Assembly (NCBI RefSeq): GCF_008923185.1
Contig: NZ_WBMT01000019.1
Coordinates: 124,001-188,000, forward strand
Source of the DNA: Actinomadura rudentiformis
GTDB lineage: Bacteria; Actinomycetota; Actinomycetes; Streptosporangiales; Streptosporangiaceae
Length of the DNA stretch: 64,000 nt
Direction: 5' to 3'
The notes beneath the pieces were generated by a model. That model was not told where the DNA came from. It did no database searches and saw only the letters and a program-made list of their open reading frames with translations. Both the position numbers and the translations under genes were made by a program. Positions within the stretch are counted from its first letter, which is position 1. Each line of letters starts with the position of its first letter. Positions 7,774 to 15,671 of this stretch are shown piece after piece.

Positions 7774-8585
7774 CGGAAAAGACGACGGTGGCCGGCAGCA
7801 CCGGCGACGAGCGCTCCGACAGCGCGGTTCCGGACCGCGCCCGGGCCAGGGCACTGTTCGAGCGGCTCGCCGAGCTGCCCGAGGGCGACCCCGAGCGCCA
7901 GCGCATCCGCGACCAGCTGGTGGAGCTGCACCTGCCGCTGGTCGAATATCTCGCCCGCCGCTTCCGCAACCGCGGCGAATGGCTGGACGACCTGATCCAG
8001 GTCGCGACGATCGGCCTGATCAAGTCGATCGACCGGTTCGACCTGGGGCGCGGGGTGGAGTTCTCCACGTACGCCACGCCCACGATCGTCGGCGAGATCA
8101 AGCGGCACTTCCGCGACAAGGGCTGGGCCGTCCGTGTCCCGCGGCGGCTCCAGGAGCTCAAGCTGTCGCTGACCAAGGCGATCAGCGACCTCGCCCAGCG
8201 CGAGGGGCGCGCACCGACGGTCAGCGAGCTCGCGGCGCACCTGCAGATGAGCGAGGAGGAGGTGCTCGAGGGCCTGGAGTCGGCCAACGCCTACTCCACC
8301 GTGTCGCTCGACGCCCCCGACTCCGGCGACGAGGACGCCCCGGCGGTGGCCGACTCGCTCGGCATGATCGACGAGTCGCTGGAGGGCGTGGAGTACCGCG
8401 AGTCCCTCAAGCCGCTGCTGGAGAAGCTGCCCGCGCGCGAGAAGAAGATCCTTCTGCTGCGGTTCTTCGGCAACATGACCCAGTCGCAGATCGCCGCCGA
8501 GCTCGGCATCTCCCAGATGCACGTGTCGCGGCTGCTCGCCCGCACCCTGGCCCAGCTGCGCGACGGGCTCACCGCCGACGAGTGA
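7770..8585 (+). CDS. sigF: RNA polymerase sigma factor, SigB/SigF/SigG subfamily
   Basis: A 271-residue group 3 sigma factor. Region 2 is seen in HLPLVEYLARRFRNRGEWLDDLIQVATIGLIKSIDRFDLGRGVEFSTYATPTIVGEIKRHFRDKGW, region 3 in the IDLAQREGRAPTVSEL-like segment, and region 4 in LPAREKKILLLRFFGNMTQSQIAAELGISQMHVSRLL, a helix-turn-helix. The sequence resembles actinobacterial SigF, stress or differentiation sigma factors controlled by an anti-sigma kinase. It is coupled to the RsbW-like gene by a GTGA overlap. The symbol is a family-level label; which of the host's several SigF-like paralogues this is cannot be decided. Confidence 0.88.
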   Translation: MTEKTTVAGSTGDERSDSAVPDRARARALFERLAELPEGDPERQRIRDQLVELHLPLVEYLARRFRNRGEWLDDLIQVATIGLIKSIDRFDLGRGVEFSTYATPTIVGEIKRHFRDKGWAVRVPRRLQELKLSLTKAISDLAQREGRAPTVSELAAHLQMSEEEVLEGLESANAYSTVSLDAPDSGDEDAPAVADSLGMIDESLEGVEYRESLKPLLEKLPAREKKILLLRFFGNMTQSQIAAELGISQMHVSRLLARTLAQLRDGLTADE

Positions 8586-8592
8586 TCAAGTG

Positions 8593-9060
8593 TCAGGCAT
8601 CGGAGCGGGGACGCTCGTCCGCGCTCCCGGTGCCGCCCGCGCCATCACCGTCATCGCCACCGGCGTCGTCGTCATCGCCGTTGTCGCCGTCGTCGCTCTC
8701 GTCCTGGACGAGCCAGGCCGTGCTGGGCGGAGCGAGCACCGCGACAAGAGCGAGGACGGCGACCACGCCGAGCGGAACACCGATGAGATATTGCTCGCTC
8801 TGCCACAGCGACCAGGCGATGGGCAGCGCGAACAGCTGCGTGAGCACCGTGGGCGCGCGGCTCCAGGGCTCGGCGCGCAACAGGCCGCGCGCGCACGCCA
8901 GCATTCCCGCGCCCCCGGCCAGCGCCAGCGTGGTCACGCCGATCGCGGTCGCCGGGTCGTGCGGCTCCCCGAGCAGGGTCTCGACCCCGACGTAGAGGCC
9001 GAATCCGAGGGCGGCGACGCCCTCCGCGGCCTCAAGGGCGGCGGCGGCGTTCGCGGTCAT
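8593..9060 (-). CDS. Four-helix integral membrane protein with acidic C-terminal tail
   Basis: A protein of about 155 residues starting at the ATG at 9058-9060. Four hydrophobic segments are visible (around residues 10-30, 41-63, 72-90 and 95-120), followed by a C-terminal tail dominated by Asp and Gly (DESDDGDNGDDDDAGGDDGDG). No family motif is recognised. It is convergent with the sigma factor gene (8 bp apart) and divergent from the lipid kinase. The long frame upstream of this start reads into the neighbouring gene and is not used. Function unknown. Confidence 0.65.
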   Translation of the reverse strand: MTANAAAALEAAEGVAALGFGLYVGVETLLGEPHDPATAIGVTTLALAGGAGMLACARGLLRAEPWSRAPTVLTQLFALPIAWSLWQSEQYLIGVPLGVVAVLALVAVLAPPSTAWLVQDESDDGDNGDDDDAGGDDGDGAGGTGSADERPRSDA

Positions 9061-9112
9061 GGGGCGCTTGGACACAACCTGAAACCCTACCGGCGCCTGA
9101 GCACTGGGCGCG

Positions 9113-10072
9113 ATGGATACCCTTGCGCCCGTGCGCGCCATGCTCATCGCCAACCCCAAGGCGACCTCCACCTCCCGGCGGGCCCGCGACCTCCTCGTGC
9201 GGGCCGTCTCCGGCGACCTCGACCTGTACATCGCCGAGACGGGACACCGTGGTCACGCGACCGAGCTCGCCCGGCAGTCGGCCGAGGAGGGCTACGACAT
9301 CCTGGTGACCGTGGGCGGTGACGGCACGGTGAACGAGGCGGTCAACGGACTCCTGGCCGAGGGCCCCTCCCCCGACCTCCCGGCCCTGGCGGTCCTGCCT
9401 TGCGGCAGCGCCAACGTCTTCGCCCGCGCGCTGGGCCTGCCGAACGACCCCATCGCCGCGACGCGCACCGTGCTCGAAGCCCTTCGCGCCGGGCGGCACC
9501 GCAGTGTGGGCCTGGGCACCGCCCGCTTCGCCGACGAAGCAGAGCGATACTTCACGTTCTGCGCCGGAGTGGGGCTGGACGCGGAGGTCGTCCGCGAGGT
9601 CGAACGGCGCCGGGTGGCGGGGGCGAAGGCCGACCCCTCCCTCTACGTGCGGACCGCGCTCCGGCACTTTTTCACAGGCACCGATCGCACGCGTCCGGCG
9701 CTCACCCTGGAGCGGCCCGGGCGGCCCGCCAAATCCGGTTTGTTTTTCGCGTTCGTGTCCAACACGTCGCCATGGACTTTCATGGGTCCCCGTGCGCTGA
9801 ATCTCAGCCCCCGCGCTAACTTCAACCGCGGCCTGGACGTCTTCGGAATGCAATCCATGGACGTCCTCCCGATGCTGGGAGCCGTCGGCCAGATGTTGCT
9901 GGGCGGTAACCGCCCGGTGCAGGGAAGGGAAACGCTCAACGTTCACGACGCGGCGGAACTCACACTGCGCGCGGAGCGTCCCGTGGCCTTTCAGCTCGAC
10001 GGCGACTACCTTGGTGAGCAGGAGAGCATCACGTTCCGTTCGGTGCCCAAGGCGATACGCATTGTCATATGA
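9113..10072 (+). CDS. Diacylglycerol kinase-family lipid kinase (DAGK/LCB5)
   Basis: A 319-residue enzyme of the DAGK catalytic family. ATP-binding VTVGGDGTVNEAVNG lies near residues 64-78 and LPCGSANVFARALGLPNDP near 95-113; the C-terminal RPVAFQLDGDYLGE is the conserved acidic segment of the second domain. Such enzymes phosphorylate diacylglycerol or related lipids at the membrane face. The first ATG is used; a GTG at 9131 (giving RAMLIANPKA) is equally good since homologues start near that strand. It is divergent from the membrane protein and followed by the long whiB1 upstream region. Confidence 0.88.
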   Translation: MDTLAPVRAMLIANPKATSTSRRARDLLVRAVSGDLDLYIAETGHRGHATELARQSAEEGYDILVTVGGDGTVNEAVNGLLAEGPSPDLPALAVLPCGSANVFARALGLPNDPIAATRTVLEALRAGRHRSVGLGTARFADEAERYFTFCAGVGLDAEVVREVERRRVAGAKADPSLYVRTALRHFFTGTDRTRPALTLERPGRPAKSGLFFAFVSNTSPWTFMGPRALNLSPRANFNRGLDVFGMQSMDVLPMLGAVGQMLLGGNRPVQGRETLNVHDAAELTLRAERPVAFQLDGDYLGEQESITFRSVPKAIRIVI

Positions 10073-10144
10073 GGCTGATCATGGGGCCTGTTAACGACAA
10101 GGCAACAAGCCCGACTCACTGATGTGACACATCCGACACCCATA

Positions 10145-10166
10145 CTTTGAGAAACGTTTCTCAAAG
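10145..10166. promoter_or_regulatory. Perfect 22-bp palindrome upstream of whiB1
   Basis: The left half CTTTGAGAAAC is followed directly by its exact reverse complement, giving an uninterrupted 22-bp dyad. It is AT-richer than its surroundings and lies 195 bp before the whiB1 start and 73 bp after the lipid kinase stop. An operator for a dimeric regulator is likely; as RNA it has no loop, so a terminator is unlikely. Confidence 0.75.
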
Positions 10167-10307
10167 GTCTTGCGTCTGGCTGCGGGGCCCTGACACGCTC
10201 AAAGTGCGCCAGCCGACAGCGGCCCAATGTCGTCAGCCGCCTGATCGCAGCGCCGTAACCAAATCACCCCTGCACACAAACCTTTGCGGTATGGGGTGTT
10301 CGCGACA

Positions 10308-10323
10308 TGTGAAACCGTTCACA
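10308..10323. promoter_or_regulatory. CRP-consensus binding site before whiB1
   Basis: The sequence reads TGTGA, six bases, TCACA, an exact match to the CRP/Rv3676 consensus. It ends 37 bp before the whiB1 ATG. In Mycobacterium tuberculosis whiB1 is a known CRP target, which makes the site credible. Its closeness to the start suggests it overlaps or follows the transcription start, where binding could repress. A weaker TGTGA half-site is at 10124-10128. Confidence 0.7.
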
Positions 10324-10360
10324 AGTGGAGCATCTCCACGCTGACGAAGGAGTGGACCGC

Positions 10361-10621
10361 ATGGACTGGCGCCACCGCGCAGCCTGCCGTGACGTGGACC
10401 CCGAGCTGTTCTTTCCGATCGGCAACACCGGGCCTGCGATCCTACAGATCGAAGAGGCCAAGCAGGTATGCCGCCGCTGCGACGTCACCGACGCCTGCCT
10501 CCGCTGGGCCATCGAGTCCGGCCAGGACTCCGGCGTCTGGGGCGGCATGGGCGAGGACGAGCGCCGCGCCCTCAAGCGCCGCAACGCCCGCGCCCGGGCT
10601 CGCGCCAACGCCAACCTCTAG
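10361..10621 (+). CDS. whiB1: WhiB-family iron-sulfur transcription factor, WhiB1/WblE type
   Basis: An 86-residue Wbl protein with the four cluster-binding cysteines at 9, 37, 40 and 46, the turn motif GVWGG at 58-62 and a basic C-terminal tail rich in Arg for DNA binding. MDWRHRAACR and ELFFPIGNTGPAILQIEEAK are near-invariant in the WhiB1/WblE group, which binds SigA region 4 through a [4Fe-4S] cluster that is sensitive to nitric oxide. The ATG at 10361 follows GAAGGAG by 8 nt; the GTG at 10325 would overlap the CRP site and is rejected. The pdtaS neighbour matches the arrangement in mycobacteria. Confidence 0.95.
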   Translation: MDWRHRAACRDVDPELFFPIGNTGPAILQIEEAKQVCRRCDVTDACLRWAIESGQDSGVWGGMGEDERRALKRRNARARARANANL

Positions 10622-10723
10622 CTTCACACTTCGCGAACACCCGCCGCCCGGCCACGCCGGGCGTACCCGGCGCAGCCTCCGAACCCCCCAGCCGGAGAGC
10701 AGCAAGCGCCGACCAGGGCTCCG

Positions 10724-10754
10724 CAAACGCCCGTGGCCAAGCCACGGGCGTTTG
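10724..10754. terminator. Bidirectional intrinsic terminator
   Basis: A perfect 14-bp stem (arm CAAACGCCCGTGGC) with a 3-nt loop lies between the convergent whiB1 and pdtaS genes. The symmetric TTTG/CAAA ends allow it to work for both. Confidence 0.85.
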
Positions 10755-10807
10755 TCATGTCCGTCCCGGCCGCACCGCAGCGCCTGCCCCACCTTCACCG
10801 CGGTGTC

Positions 10808-12427
10808 TCAGCGGGCCGGCGGGCCGCCTGGACGGTTGCTGTGGTTCAGGGGGACGTCGACGATCACTTCGGTGCCGCCGCCGGGGCGGCGGCGGAAGTC
10901 CAGGGTGCCGCTGAGCTCGCCCACGATGAGCGTGCGGACGATCTGCAGGCCGAGGCTGTTGCTGCTCTCCACGTCGAAGTCGGCGGGCAGCCCCACGCCG
11001 TCGTCCGCCACGGTGACGACGAGCCGCCGCTCCTCCTCGTCGGAACGGAGTTTGTCCGAAGGGTGTTCGTCGGAACGGTGCGCGACGACCTCCAGGGTGC
11101 CGTCGCGGTGAGCGGGCAGGCCGTGCTCCAGCGCGTTCTGCAGGAGTTCGGTGAGCGCCATGGCGAGCGGCGTGGCGATCTCGGCGGGCAGCACGCCGAA
11201 ACTGCCGGTGCGCTTGGGGACGACCCGGGTCTCGGGCGTGGAGACCTCGCCCGCCATGGTGATCACGCGATCGGCGATGTCGTCGAAGTCGATCAGCTCG
11301 TCCGGGGTGAGCGAGAGCGTCTCGTGCACGATGGCGATCGAGCCGACGCGGCGCACCGCCTCGTCCAGCGCGGCCCGGCCCTCGGGGATGCGGAGCCGGC
11401 GGGCCTGCAGGCGCAGCAGTGCGGCCACGGTCTGCAGGTTGTTCTTCACCCGGTGGTGGATCTCCCGGATGGTGGCGTCCTTGGTCATCAGCTCCCGGTC
11501 GCGCCAGCGGAGCTCGGTGACGTCGCGGACCAGCACGACGGCGCCTATCCGGGCGCCCCCGACCACGAGCGGGATGGTCCGCAGCTGCATGATCGACCCG
11601 TTCGACTCGACCTCGACCTCGCGCGGCGCCCGGCCGCTGAGGAGCGCGGTCAGCGCCTCCTCAAGCGGCTCGCCGGTGTCGCACAGCTCGGCCGTCACCT
11701 CCCCGAGGGACTCGCCGACGAGGTCGGCCTGCAGGCCGAGGCGCCGGTACGCCGACTGCGCGTTCGGGCTGGCGTAGGTCACCCGGCCCGTCCGGTCGAG
11801 CCGGACCAGCCCGTCACCCACCCGGGGCGAGCGGACCAGGTTGGGCTCCTCCCCCGGCACCGGGAACCGGCCCTCGGAGATCATCTGGGCGAGGTCGCTG
11901 GCGCTCTGGAGATAGGTGAGCTCCAGGCGGCTGGGCGTCCGGGCGGAGCTGAGGTTGGTGCTGCGCTGGATGACGCCGAGCAGCTTGGCCCCCCGGCGGA
12001 CCGGGATCGACTCCTCCCTGACCGGGATGCCGCTGCCCCATTCGGGGTCTCCCTCGCGCACGATGCGCCGTTCCCGCCAGGCCACGTCGATCAGGCCGCG
12101 GCGCCCGGTCCGCACGATCTTGCCGACCAGGTCCTCGGGGTAGGCGGTCGGGCCCGTCGTCGGGCGCATCTGGGCGACCGCCACCCAGCCGGGCACGGCC
12201 CCCTGCCCGGCGGCGGCCGGGCGCGGGCGGGACCTCGGCGCGCTCTCGGCGGGCAGGGCCTCCGCCGAACGCAGCGGGACCCACAGCAGAAGGTCCGCGA
12301 ACGACAGGTCGGCCAGCAGCTGCCAGTCCGACACGAGGGCGTGCAGCCACTCCAGGTCGGTCTCGTTGAGGTCGGTGTGATCGCGTACCAGATCGGTCAA
12401 GGTGGGCACCGCTCCATCATCGCGCAT
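10808..12427 (-). CDS. pdtaS: PdtaS-type sensor histidine kinase (GAF-PAS-HisKA_2)
   Basis: A 539-residue cytosolic kinase with no membrane segment. The N-terminal GAF-like region (LHALVSDWQLLADLSFADLLLWV onward) is followed by a PAS region (GDGLVRLDRTGRVTYASPNAQSAYRRLG), the HisKA_2 dimerisation domain with EIHHRVKNNLQTVAALLRLQARR (the phosphoacceptor His), and a HATPase with LTELLQNALEH and DDGVGLP. This matches mycobacterial PdtaS (Rv3220c), which phosphorylates the ANTAR antiterminator PdtaR. PdtaR is not in the window. A GTG at 12409 (giving a PTLTDLV start) is an alternative start that fits the mycobacterial N-terminus. It is divergent from bioF and convergent with whiB1. Confidence 0.93.
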   Translation of the reverse strand: MRDDGAVPTLTDLVRDHTDLNETDLEWLHALVSDWQLLADLSFADLLLWVPLRSAEALPAESAPRSRPRPAAAGQGAVPGWVAVAQMRPTTGPTAYPEDLVGKIVRTGRRGLIDVAWRERRIVREGDPEWGSGIPVREESIPVRRGAKLLGVIQRSTNLSSARTPSRLELTYLQSASDLAQMISEGRFPVPGEEPNLVRSPRVGDGLVRLDRTGRVTYASPNAQSAYRRLGLQADLVGESLGEVTAELCDTGEPLEEALTALLSGRAPREVEVESNGSIMQLRTIPLVVGGARIGAVVLVRDVTELRWRDRELMTKDATIREIHHRVKNNLQTVAALLRLQARRLRIPEGRAALDEAVRRVGSIAIVHETLSLTPDELIDFDDIADRVITMAGEVSTPETRVVPKRTGSFGVLPAEIATPLAMALTELLQNALEHGLPAHRDGTLEVVAHRSDEHPSDKLRSDEEERRLVVTVADDGVGLPADFDVESSNSLGLQIVRTLIVGELSGTLDFRRRPGGGTEVIVDVPLNHSNRPGGPPAR

Positions 12428-12471
12428 CCCCCTGGCTGCCCGGCCCCGCCCACCTGGCAGGATGCGGGGGC

Positions 12472-13644
12472 ATGACCGTAGGACAGGACCCCCTGGCCAG
12501 GTTCCGGGCCGCCACGGAACGCCGCGACGAGGCGGGGCTGCGCCGTCGCCTGCGTCCCCGTACCGCCGACCATGACGGCCTCATCGATCTGGCCTCCAAC
12601 GACTATCTGGGCCTGTCTCGGGATCCCCGGCTGATCGAGGGCGCGGTCGCGGCCGCCCGCCAGTGGGGAACGGGCTCCACCGGATCACGGCTGGTCACCG
12701 GCACCACCGAACTGCACGCCGAGCTCGACCGCCGGCTCGCCGCGTTCACCGGCAGCCCGGCGGGCCTGACGTTCTCCTCCGGCTATCTGGCGAACCTCGG
12801 CGCGGTGGCGGGACTGTCCGGCGCGGGCACCCTCGTGATCTCCGACCAGATCAACCACGCGTCCATCGTCGATGCCTGCCGCCTCTCCCGCGCCCGTGTC
12901 GTCGTCACCCCGCACCGGGACGTCGCCGCCGTCGAGCAGGCCCTGGCCGACCGCGACGAAGAACACGCCCTCGTGGTCACCGACGCCGTGTTCTCCGTGG
13001 ACGGCGACCTCGCGCCCCTGGCCGCCCTCCACCGGGTCACCCGCGCGCACGGCGCCCTCCTGGTGATCGACGAGGCGCACGCCCTCGGGGTCGTCGGCGA
13101 GCACGGCCGCGGCGCCGCTCACGCCGCGGGCCTGACCGCCGAGCCCGACGTCGTCCTCACCCTCACGCTGTCGAAGTCCCTGGCCGCCCAGGGCGGCGCG
13201 GTCCTCGCCGCCCCCGAGTTGATCGACACGCTGGTCGACACCGGCCGGGCGTTCATCTTCGACACCGGCCTGAACCCGCCCGCCGCCGGTGCCGCCCTCG
13301 CCGCCCTGGACGCCATCGAGACCGACCCCGGCCTGCCCGCCCGTGCCCGTTCGGTGGCCCGCCGCATGGCCGAGATCGCCGCAGACCTCGACCTCGAAAC
13401 CGCAACCCCGGCCGCCGCCGTCGTCCCGGTCTTCCTCGGCGAGCCCCACGTCGCTCTCCGCGCCGCCGAGATCTGCGCCGAGCACGGCGCGCGCGTGGGC
13501 TGCTTCCGGCCGCCCTCGGTCCCCAAGGGCAGGGCGTGCCTGCGCCTCACCGCCCGCGCGTCGGTGGCCGAGGCCGACCTCACAACCCTCCGGGCGGCCC
13601 TGACGGCGGTCTCGGGCTCTACCGGCCGTAGTCTTCACACGTAA
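12472..13644 (+). CDS. bioF: 8-amino-7-oxononanoate synthase
   Basis: A 390-residue PLP-dependent alpha-oxoamine synthase that condenses pimeloyl-ACP/CoA with alanine in biotin synthesis. SNDYLGLSRDP, GTGSTGSRLVTG, the VIDEAHALGVVGEHGRG aspartate/histidine segment and LTLSKSLAAQGG (PLP-binding Lys in LSKS) are all present. Length is normal. The other biotin genes bioD and bioB lie 2-5 kb away on the opposite strand, and bioA is not in view, so the pathway genes are split rather than forming one operon. The ATG is 44 bp from the divergent pdtaS start. Confidence 0.93.
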   Translation: MTVGQDPLARFRAATERRDEAGLRRRLRPRTADHDGLIDLASNDYLGLSRDPRLIEGAVAAARQWGTGSTGSRLVTGTTELHAELDRRLAAFTGSPAGLTFSSGYLANLGAVAGLSGAGTLVISDQINHASIVDACRLSRARVVVTPHRDVAAVEQALADRDEEHALVVTDAVFSVDGDLAPLAALHRVTRAHGALLVIDEAHALGVVGEHGRGAAHAAGLTAEPDVVLTLTLSKSLAAQGGAVLAAPELIDTLVDTGRAFIFDTGLNPPAAGAALAALDAIETDPGLPARARSVARRMAEIAADLDLETATPAAAVVPVFLGEPHVALRAAEICAEHGARVGCFRPPSVPKGRACLRLTARASVAEADLTTLRAALTAVSGSTGRSLHT

Positions 13645-13681
13645 CATCGGGGACAACCGCTGGTGAACGTGAGGAGAGTCC

Positions 13682-14494
13682 GTGACGGAGGTCAGGGGTG
13701 GGCCCCGTCCGGGCCCCGGATTCGACGCCGCTCCCATGAACGACCTGCCCATGAGTGACCTGGGACGCCACCGCCACTCGGCGCCCGCCCCGCGCATCCC
13801 CAAGTACTACAAGCTCAAGGAACTGCTGGTCGAGCTGATCCAGCAGCTCCCCCCGGGCAGCCCGCTGCCGCCCGAACGCGCCCTCGCCGAGAAGTACGAG
13901 ACCTCCCGCACCACGGTCCGCCAGGCCCTCGCGGAGCTGGTCGTCGAGGGCCGCCTCCAGCGCATCCAGGGCAAAGGGACCTTCGTCGCCAAACCGAAGG
14001 TCTCCCAGGAGCTCCAGCTGGTCAGCTACACCGAGGACATGCGCCACCACGGGCTCCAACCGGAGACCCGCATCCTGGAAATCGGCTACGTGAGCGCCGA
14101 CGAGCGCCTGGCCGCCCTCCTGGGCATCCGCCCCGGCGGCCGTGTCCTGCGCATTCACCGGCTCCGCCTCGCCGACGGCGAGGCCATGTCGATCGACACC
14201 TCGCACCTGCCGGCGCGCCGTTTTCCCGGCCTCCGCCGCGAGCTGCCCCGCCACCGTTCCCTGTACGAGACGCTCGCCACCGCCTACGACGTGCACCTCG
14301 CCGAAGCCGAAGAGACCATCGAGACCGTCCTGGCCACCCCGCACGACGCCCAGCTCCTGGCCGTCGACGTAGGCCTTCCCATGCTGCTGCTCTCGCGCCA
14401 CGCCTTCGACTCCACGGGCCAGCCCGTCGAATGGGCCCAGTCCCTCTACCGCGGCGACCGCTACAAATTCATCACACGCCTCCGCCGCGGCTAA
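13682..14494 (+). CDS. dasR: GntR/HutC-family regulator, DasR-like
   Basis: A 270-residue protein: a disordered Pro/Gly-rich N-terminus (about 40 residues), a winged helix-turn-helix (PKYYKLKELLVELIQ, then SRTTVRQALAELVVEGRL, then RIQGKGTFVAKPKVSQ) and a UTRA effector domain (SYTEDMRHHGLQPETRILEIGY to GQPVEWAQSLYRGDRYKFITRL). The match to Streptomyces DasR, the GlcNAc-phosphate-responsive global repressor, is close along the whole length. The GTG start has GAGGAG 5 nt upstream. No chitin or GlcNAc genes are nearby, and I saw no full DasR-type site (TGGTCTAGACCA) in the window. The orthology is by recall and could be a close paralogue. Confidence 0.8.
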   Translation: MTEVRGGPRPGPGFDAAPMNDLPMSDLGRHRHSAPAPRIPKYYKLKELLVELIQQLPPGSPLPPERALAEKYETSRTTVRQALAELVVEGRLQRIQGKGTFVAKPKVSQELQLVSYTEDMRHHGLQPETRILEIGYVSADERLAALLGIRPGGRVLRIHRLRLADGEAMSIDTSHLPARRFPGLRRELPRHRSLYETLATAYDVHLAEAEETIETVLATPHDAQLLAVDVGLPMLLLSRHAFDSTGQPVEWAQSLYRGDRYKFITRLRRG

Positions 14495-14682
14495 AAGGTC
14501 ACCTGCGTTAAGAAGCCATTTCTCCCCAGTTACGCCACGCCCGGCACTCTTCACTGGCCGTATCCGGCCAAGGCGACCGCCATCACACGTCACTGAGCAG
14601 CACTTTCGTCACACACAGCAACCAGCCCATCCGTTCTGGGTACGCTCTGAACACACGATCCCTACGATGACCGGAGCAGATC

Positions 14683-15396
14683 GTGAGCGAAGGGTCACCG
14701 GACGTGAATACCACTGCCGAACACATCGGCCTGATGGACCTGCCTGACACCGCCTACAACCTGTGGGTACGCGGTGAGCTCGACGATCTCGTCCACGCAC
14801 CCGAAGGGCATCGGGTCGAGATCATCGGAGGCAGGATCGTCGTGTCACCGCCCCCCAGCATTCCTCATGGCGGCATCGTCCAGGACATCTCCGACGCCTT
14901 CACACGCGCCCGGGACGCCGATAACGCCTTCGCTTGGACAGCCATGCAGGTCGCCTGGGTAAACCAGGTCGGTACCGGCGAGGGTTATATCCCTGATCTG
15001 GTGGTCTTGGATGCTGCAACTTATCTCGACGCCCGTGAGGAAGACCTGTCCATGTTCGCCCCAGATGAGCTGGAGTTGGTCGTCGAGGTCACGTCCAAAA
15101 AAGGCGCGGACAACGATCGTCCCCCGGAGTTCGGTCCATCGGGCAGACCCTTGACCAAGTGGTCGTACTACGCGAAGGCCGAAGTGCCGTATTACCTGCT
15201 CGCCGATCGCTCACCCAAGGCGGCGCGGACGACGCTCTACACCATCCCCGATCAAGGTTCGGCCGCCTACCTCCACGAAGAGTCCTGGGCATTCGGAGAA
15301 ACCATTCACCTGCCGGAGCCGTTCGACCTCCGCATCGACACCAGCAGATGGAAGCCCTGGAAGGTACGACAGACCAAGGAGAATTCCGCCGAATGA
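14683..15396 (+). CDS. Uma2-family (DUF820) PD-(D/E)XK nuclease-like protein
   Basis: A 237-residue protein with the Uma2 layout: an N-terminal GHRVEIIGGRIVVSPPPS, a central YIPDLVVLD, and ELVVEVTSK, in which D, E-V and K form the PD-(D/E)XK catalytic set, then KWSYYAKAEVPYYLLAD. Uma2 proteins are abundant in actinobacteria and cyanobacteria; their role is unclear and many copies are cargo of unstable regions. The GTG start is taken because the N-terminus resembles the decayed copy that follows (MDLPDTAYNLW versus MELPDTPYNLW). Its stop overlaps that copy by 4 nt. Confidence 0.82.
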   Translation: MSEGSPDVNTTAEHIGLMDLPDTAYNLWVRGELDDLVHAPEGHRVEIIGGRIVVSPPPSIPHGGIVQDISDAFTRARDADNAFAWTAMQVAWVNQVGTGEGYIPDLVVLDAATYLDAREEDLSMFAPDELELVVEVTSKKGADNDRPPEFGPSGRPLTKWSYYAKAEVPYYLLADRSPKAARTTLYTIPDQGSAAYLHEESWAFGETIHLPEPFDLRIDTSRWKPWKVRQTKENSAE

Positions 15397-15630
15397 GCTG
15401 GTACGTCGTCCGGCAGGCCTACGAGATGGAGCTGCCCGACACTCCCTACAACCTGTGGTGCTCCGGCGAGGTCTGCATCGATGGAGCGCCCCGTCCACCA
15501 CTGCCCGACTCGCCGAGAGCTCGTCGTAAAAACCATTCGTGAGGCGTGGGAAGAGAACGAGCGCCTTCGCAAGGAGATCCGTCGTGAGCGGGATGCGTCG
15601 GAGCGAGAGGCGTCCAGGGACCAGACGTGA
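15393..15630 (+). pseudogene. Decayed second Uma2-family copy
   Basis: The ATG at 15393 (ATGA overlap) opens a 49-codon frame whose MELPDTPYNLWCSGE matches the start of the upstream Uma2 protein, but the nuclease core is gone and the frame stops at 15542. From about 15481 another frame continues to 15630 with the coiled-coil-like REAWEENERLRKEIRRERD, which looks like the C-terminus of a related protein. An internal deletion plus a frameshift explains both pieces. Confidence 0.6.
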
Positions 15631-15671
15631 GTGTTAGGCGCCGGGTCGGCGCCCAACACCTGTGGCAACCG

